Assembly: GCA_964410665.1 (NCBI GenBank)
Contig: CAYPIE010000016.1
Span: forward strand, 24,270 to 88,269
Length of the DNA: 64,000 nt
Source: CAYPIE01 sp964410665
GTDB lineage: Bacteria; Planctomycetota; Planctomycetia; Gemmatales; Gemmataceae
Direction: 5' to 3'
Positions 59,874-64,000 of the stretch are shown in pieces. Every line of letters begins with the position of its first letter. Within the stretch, counting starts at the first letter, position 1. The notes below the pieces were generated by a model that saw only the letters and a list, made by a program, of their open reading frames with translations, was not told the origin of the DNA and ran no database searches. Made by a program: the position numbers and the translations under genes.

Positions 59874-61436
59874 ATGCGTCATAGCTTCTGGGCGGGATGG
59901 CTGCTAGGACTCTTGGCATCGCCATGCCTCGCTACTCCCCCCAATATCGTGATCGTCATGGCCGATGACCTGGGTTATGCCGACCTCGGCTGCTATGGCG
60001 GCGAAATTCTTACCCCCCACCTGGACCGGTTAGCCGAAAACGGCGTTCGCTTCACCCAGTTTTACAATACCGCTCGCTGTTGCCCGACCCGCGCTGCCCT
60101 ACTCACCGGAGTCTACCCTCACCAAGCCGGCATCGGCCACATGGTGGCCAATCGCGGCTCTCCCGCCTATCAAGGGTACCTCGATTCCCGCAGTGTCACC
60201 ATTGCCGAAGCCCTGCAGCCCGCGGGCTACACCACCTTGATGACCGGGAAGTGGCATGTCGGCTCGCAGCCCGGTCGCTGGCCTCTCGATCGGGGCTTCG
60301 ATCGTTTCTTCGGTACCCCCTCCGGTGGGGGCGTCTACTTCAAGGAGTCGCTCCAGATTCGTAAGAACGTCTTCTTTGTTCTCGACCAACAGCGGGTGGA
60401 TATCCCAGACGATTTCTACTGCACCGACGCCTTTACCAATTACGCTCTCCAATTTGTCAACGACGCGGCCCAACAACAAAAACCATTCTTTCTATATCTT
60501 GCCCACATCGCCCCACACTGGCCGTTACAAGCCAAGCCGGCCGATATCGCAAAATATCAAGGAAAATACCAGAAGGGTTGGGATGTGGTCCGCGCAAACC
60601 GCTTTGCTCGACAACGGGCCATGAAGCTGGTCGATCCCAACTGGTCGCTCAGCCCACGTGATCCTAGAGCTCAGGCCTGGAAAGACGAGTCCGCCAAGCA
60701 GCAGCGTGATCTAGCCCACCGGATGGCTGTCTATGCCGCCCAGATCGACTGCATCGACCAGAATGTTGGTCGCCTGCTGGCCACCCTCGAGCGGCACAAG
60801 CTTTTGGACAACACCTTGATCTTCTTCCTCTCGGACAACGGCTGCTCCGCAGAGGGCGGACCCGGCGGATTTCGCCGCGGCAAACCGGGTGCGGCCATTG
60901 GTACTGGCTTGTCCTATGCTAGCCTGGGGCTGGAATGGGCCAATGTGGCCGATACTCCGTTCCGGAAGTTTAAAATGAACACCCACGAGGGAGGTATTGC
61001 CACCCCCTTGATTGTCCACTGGCCCGAAGGGATCGCCCGCCGCGGCGAACTCGAGATTCAACCCGGGCATGTGGTTGACCTGCTGCCGACTTGCTTGGAG
61101 GTGGCCGGTATCTCCTACCCTAAACAACGAGCCGGGAAGGCCACCCTGCCTCTGGCCGGCCAGAGCTTGCTGCCGGCGTTGCGTGGTCATGCCCTACCAC
61201 CACGGCCCTTGTACTGGGAACACCAGGGCAACCGAGCCATCCGCGTCGGTGACTGGAAGGCGGTGGCCGACCATAAGCAGCCCTGGGAGCTGTATCACCT
61301 GCAGCGCGATCGCACCGAGACCATGAATCTGGCCGCACAACACCCCGAACGTCTCAATGATCTGCGTCGCCAATGGGACACCTGGGCTCAGTCGGTGGGA
61401 GTTCGACCCTGGCCCCTCAAGGCACCCACTCGGTAA
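59874..61436 (+). CDS. Sulfatase (arylsulfatase family), secreted
   Basis: 520 residues from the ATG at 59874 (GGAG 7 bases upstream). A signal peptide (WLLGLLASPCLA) precedes PPNIVIVMADDLGYADLGCY with metal-binding Asp31/Asp32. The CxPxR formylglycine motif is Cys69 in ARCCPTRAALLTG, which must be converted to formylglycine for activity. TGKWHVG, HIAPHWPLQAKP and FFLSDNGCSAEGG are further family motifs. It removes sulfate from sulfated polysaccharides or similar esters in the periplasm. No sulfatase-maturing enzyme gene is present in the window. It heads an operon with the Nif3-like and deacetylase-like genes. Confidence 0.93.
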   Translation: MRHSFWAGWLLGLLASPCLATPPNIVIVMADDLGYADLGCYGGEILTPHLDRLAENGVRFTQFYNTARCCPTRAALLTGVYPHQAGIGHMVANRGSPAYQGYLDSRSVTIAEALQPAGYTTLMTGKWHVGSQPGRWPLDRGFDRFFGTPSGGGVYFKESLQIRKNVFFVLDQQRVDIPDDFYCTDAFTNYALQFVNDAAQQQKPFFLYLAHIAPHWPLQAKPADIAKYQGKYQKGWDVVRANRFARQRAMKLVDPNWSLSPRDPRAQAWKDESAKQQRDLAHRMAVYAAQIDCIDQNVGRLLATLERHKLLDNTLIFFLSDNGCSAEGGPGGFRRGKPGAAIGTGLSYASLGLEWANVADTPFRKFKMNTHEGGIATPLIVHWPEGIARRGELEIQPGHVVDLLPTCLEVAGISYPKQRAGKATLPLAGQSLLPALRGHALPPRPLYWEHQGNRAIRVGDWKAVADHKQPWELYHLQRDRTETMNLAAQHPERLNDLRRQWDTWAQSVGVRPWPLKAPTR

Positions 61437-61462
61437 ACCTCGACCAAAGGAAGGATGCCACC

Positions 61463-62563
61463 ATGTCAACCATCGGCGAGCTTGCCGACGCCCTGAATCG
61501 CATTGCCCCACTGAACCTGGCCGCACAATGGGACAACGTCGGCCTCCTCCTCGGGGCTCGGCAGCGGCCGGTCGAGCGACTTTTGACCTGCTTAACGGTC
61601 ACCCCTGAAGTGGTCTCTGAGGCGGTTGCCGAGCGGGTCGATCTGATCGTCACTCATCACCCGATCTTGTTCCGCGGCGTCAAGCAGCTCTCCTCCGACA
61701 CCCCAGACGGCCGCTTACTCCTCCCCTTACTTCAGGCCGGCATCGGCGTGTACAGCCCGCATACCGCGTTCGACAACGCCCCGGGGGGCATCAACGACCA
61801 GCTCGCCGCGGTACTAGGCCTTCAGCAGGTAGAGCCGCTACGGCCTCGCCTTGGAAAGAACCAGTTCAAGATCGTAGTCTTTGTCCCAGAATCGGATCTG
61901 GAAAAAGTTGCCGCGGCCATTTTTACCGCAGGTGGGGGGCAGATCGGCGACTACACCCATTGCAGCTACCGCCTGCATGGCAAAGGGACGTTCCTCGGTG
62001 GCGATACCACCAACCCTACCATCGGCCAGCGTGGCCAACTTGAGGAAGTGGCCGAGATCCGCTTCGAAACGGTCTGTCCAGCCCACGCCCTCGATCGGGT
62101 CATAGCGAGCATGCGGCAAGCCCACTCCTACGAGGAACCGGCCTTCGACGTGTATCCCTTGCATCCGCTTTCGGGGAGCGGTGAGGGACGACGCGGACGC
62201 TTCGAACTCGCCGTGCCCCTCCAAGAACTGGCCAATCGACTCAAAGCCGGACTCCGGGTCCCAACCGTTCAATTCGTGGGCGACCCGAACCGACCCATTC
62301 ACACGTTGGCCCTAGCGTGTGGTGCAGCCGGAGAATACTTGGACGACGCCCTACAGGTCCAGGCCGATGCCTTCTTAACCGGGGAAATGCGCTTCCACGA
62401 GCTGCTGCGGGCACAAGCCGAATCGATCGCCGTGGTGCTCCCAGGCCACTATGCCAGCGAGCGTCCCGCCGTCGAGGCCTTAGCCAGCAAACTCGCCGCG
62501 GACTGGCCCGATCTCACCATCTGGGCCAGCCGTCAGGAAACTAATCCTACCCAGTGGCTGTGA
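61463..62563 (+). CDS. Nif3-like dinuclear metal-centre protein (DUF34)
   Basis: 366 residues from the ATG at 61463 (GGAAGGA 7 bases upstream). Metal-site motifs: WDNVGLLLG, IVTHHPILFRGVK, SPHTAFDNAPGGIND, FLTGEMRFHE and LPGHYASERPAV. A middle insertion (~135-235) resembles the PII-like insert domain of longer Nif3 proteins and contains CHAHSYEEPAFD-like sequence (AHSYEEPAFDVYPLH). The family is widespread, with proposed links to metal insertion and GTP cyclohydrolase-like reactions, but its function is unresolved. It is 26 bases after the sulfatase stop and 30 bases before the deacetylase gene. Confidence 0.9.
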   Translation: MSTIGELADALNRIAPLNLAAQWDNVGLLLGARQRPVERLLTCLTVTPEVVSEAVAERVDLIVTHHPILFRGVKQLSSDTPDGRLLLPLLQAGIGVYSPHTAFDNAPGGINDQLAAVLGLQQVEPLRPRLGKNQFKIVVFVPESDLEKVAAAIFTAGGGQIGDYTHCSYRLHGKGTFLGGDTTNPTIGQRGQLEEVAEIRFETVCPAHALDRVIASMRQAHSYEEPAFDVYPLHPLSGSGEGRRGRFELAVPLQELANRLKAGLRVPTVQFVGDPNRPIHTLALACGAAGEYLDDALQVQADAFLTGEMRFHELLRAQAESIAVVLPGHYASERPAVEALASKLAADWPDLTIWASRQETNPTQWL

Positions 62564-62593
62564 GGAACTGCCTGGCTCCGCGGTCCGTGCTCC

Positions 62594-63505
62594 ATGAAGA
62601 TCTTCTATACCGATCAGTTCGTCCTGCCTTTGCCCCCCACCCACACCTTCCCCATGGACAAGTATCGCCGCTTGCGCGAACGGGTGGAGCAATCGGGGCT
62701 GCTCCATCCCGACCAACTACTAGTCCCTCCCCCGGCCACCGACCAGGAAATCGAACGCGCCCATGACCGAGCTTATCTGGAACGAGCGAGTTCAGGTCAT
62801 CTGACGCTCCCGGAAATCCAGAAAATCGGCTTCCCGTGGTCCCTGGAGTTGATCGAACGCTCTAGACGTAGCTCGGGAGCAACCCTCTGGGCCTGCCGAG
62901 CGGCATTGTCCGATGGTCTGGCAGTCAACCTGGCTGGAGGCACCCACCATGCCTTCCGTGATCATGGGGAAGGCTACTGTGTCTTTAACGATAGTGTGAT
63001 TGCCGCGCGGACCCTACAAGCGCAGGGGTTGGTGCGGCGAGTCCTCGTTATCGATGCGGATGTCCACCAGGGCAATGGTACCGCGGCGATCTGCAAAGGG
63101 GACCCGAGCATCTACACCTTTTCCATCCACGGGGCGAAAAACTACCCGATACGTAAAGAACAGTCCGACTTGGATGTCCCTTTAGCCGACGGTACCACCG
63201 ACACGGACTATTTGGATGCTCTCGCCCTCGGGATCGAGCGTGCCATGGAAGAAGCTCGGCCGGAACTAACCATCTATCTGGCCGGTGCAGACCCCTTCAT
63301 CGAGGACCGCCTGGGACGCTTGGCCCTGACTAAGCCCGGTCTGGCCGAGCGCGACCGTCTGGTCTTCGATGTCTGTGAGCGTCTGGGGCTGCCCTTGGCC
63401 ATCACCATGGCGGGCGGCTATGCCCGCGTGGTCAGCGACACCGTCGATATTCACTGGCAAACCGTCCGTCGTGCCCTCGAACACTCAACTGCTACCTCGG
63501 ACTAG
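62594..63505 (+). CDS. Histone-deacetylase-superfamily amidohydrolase (class IV-like)
   Basis: 303 residues. GGTHHAFRDHGEGYCVFND holds the catalytic His118/His119; zinc ligands are Asp156 and His158 in DADVHQGNG and Asp233 in AGADPFIEDRLG. The latter motif and the short length match the HDAC11/class IV branch, whose bacterial members are thought to deacylate proteins or small molecules. GGYARVV supplies the late loop. No signal peptide, so cytoplasmic. No strong Shine-Dalgarno is visible, so it may rely on coupling to the Nif3-like gene. Confidence 0.9.
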   Translation: MKIFYTDQFVLPLPPTHTFPMDKYRRLRERVEQSGLLHPDQLLVPPPATDQEIERAHDRAYLERASSGHLTLPEIQKIGFPWSLELIERSRRSSGATLWACRAALSDGLAVNLAGGTHHAFRDHGEGYCVFNDSVIAARTLQAQGLVRRVLVIDADVHQGNGTAAICKGDPSIYTFSIHGAKNYPIRKEQSDLDVPLADGTTDTDYLDALALGIERAMEEARPELTIYLAGADPFIEDRLGRLALTKPGLAERDRLVFDVCERLGLPLAITMAGGYARVVSDTVDIHWQTVRRALEHSTATSD

Positions 63506-63651
63506 CGAAATCGCTCCAGTCGCACTTTTTCACGTTTCCTCAGCATCTTTCTGGGTTTTCTTGCGTATCAAGCCCTACAGGTTTTCCATAGCAGAAAAGG
63601 CAACGCCTGCTGAAAACCCATCGAACAATCTACACTCAAGGAAGTACCAAC

Positions 63652-64000
63652 ATGTCAAATAGTGTCCGGTTACGTCTGACCACGGAGCGACTCGAAGAAC
63701 GTGCCGTTCCGGCAAGCTTGCAAGTGATCCACAACTCGCCATTCGAAAGTGCCGCCGTGGTGGATGTCCAGATCAATGGCGACACCGCCATCGACGACTT
63801 CGCGTTTCAGACGGCTACCCCGTTTCTCGACGTCACAACCCTTGACAACGATCCCGCTACCGACGGGATCCAACTCGACATTCGCATCACCACCGCCGAT
63901 GGCATGACCGAGGTGTTTGCCACTCCGGTGAGCCTCGACACCGGCGTCGACTATGTCGCGGCCGCCGTGGGCGAGCCATTCAACGACTTCGGTCTGAGTG
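63652..64000 (+). CDS. Exported LEERAVP protein with DUF4397 domain, 3' end cut by window
   Basis: The first 116 residues are present (AAGGAAG 6 bases before the ATG). The N-terminus LRLTTERLEERAVPA matches the motif of the cyclophilin protein at 57148. It is followed by LQVIHNSPFESAAVVDVQIN and FAFQTATPFLDVTT, the start of a DUF4397-type beta-sandwich found in cell-surface proteins. The gene continues past base 64000. It is probably secreted or surface-attached; length and further domains are unknown. Confidence 0.85.
   Translation, partial: MSNSVRLRLTTERLEERAVPASLQVIHNSPFESAAVVDVQINGDTAIDDFAFQTATPFLDVTTLDNDPATDGIQLDIRITTADGMTEVFATPVSLDTGVDYVAAAVGEPFNDFGLS

Noticed and set aside
1..64000. 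tRNA, rRNA, insertion sequences, prophage or CRISPR-Cas
   Set aside because: I read the gaps for tRNA-like cloverleafs, transposase or integrase motifs and regular repeats and saw none; a covariance-model search could still find a small RNA.

Overview
The window looks like a chromosomal stretch from a planctomycete, most likely of the Gemmataceae type. The clues are two exported proteins whose N-termini carry an 'LEERAVP' motif, a sulfatase, a DUF1080 protein, a methylene-tetrahydromethanopterin dehydrogenase (MtdB), Ser/Thr kinases fused or adjacent to two-component modules, an inactive-looking caspase-fold protein, a long TPR protein, and short operons in high-GC DNA on both strands. I see no rRNA, tRNA, CRISPR array, insertion sequence, integrase or phage module. 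Assignment to phylum and family is inference.

Layout. 1-10.7 kb: the 3' part of a kinase/receiver/HD-GYP regulator, a DJ-1/PfpI protein, a membrane-anchored MutS-like ATPase, a methyltransferase/double-glycosyltransferase operon, a PAS-GAF-receiver regulator behind a near-consensus promoter, and a DUF58 protein. 10.8-17.4 kb: secreted or anchored hydrolases and repeat proteins (esterase, HEAT/propeller protein, M28 peptidase, small membrane protein), then a PHB-depolymerase-like esterase and NADP isocitrate dehydrogenase. 17.5-26.3 kb: a BcsA-like glycosyltransferase with two PilZ domains and eroded catalytic motifs, a DUF1080 protein, a Ser/Thr kinase, a two-winged-helix protein with a histone-H1-like linker, gamma-glutamyltransferase and a methyltransferase. 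26.4-32.4 kb: a pentapeptide/ion-channel protein, an RNase Z-like hydrolase coupled to a possible HEPN-like protein, a secreted unknown, an RRM RNA-binding protein and an unknown with a 'CPPFLD' core.

32.5-46.7 kb is rich in information-processing genes: ribosomal protein S1 with a structured leader, a sigma-70 factor, a cluster of small or proline-rich envelope proteins, cysteine desulfurase, LigA, a pseudo-caspase, a DHH phosphoesterase overlapping a BamE/SmpA-like lipoprotein-sized gene, a DksA-type zinc finger protein with a clear intrinsic terminator, and an HtrA protease. 46.9-57 kb: a 36-residue membrane microprotein, MtdB, a cytochrome c'-like protein, PtsI, a 1,400-residue TPR protein and an AroD-AroE fusion. 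57.1-64 kb: an exported cyclophilin/DUF4114 protein, a perfect 50-bp palindrome, a sulfatase-Nif3-deacetylase operon, and the start of a second LEERAVP protein with a DUF4397 domain that runs off the window.

Several genes fit a nucleotide second-messenger theme (HD-GYP, PilZ, a DHH/NrnA-type enzyme), but nothing here shows they act together. The strongest non-coding signals are the 50-bp palindrome at 59811-59860, the S1 leader hairpin touching its Shine-Dalgarno sequence, nested inverted repeats before the RRM gene, and perfect inverted repeats between convergent or divergent genes. Many starts were moved downstream of the longest reading frame because a Shine-Dalgarno sequence and the family boundary agree on an internal start.
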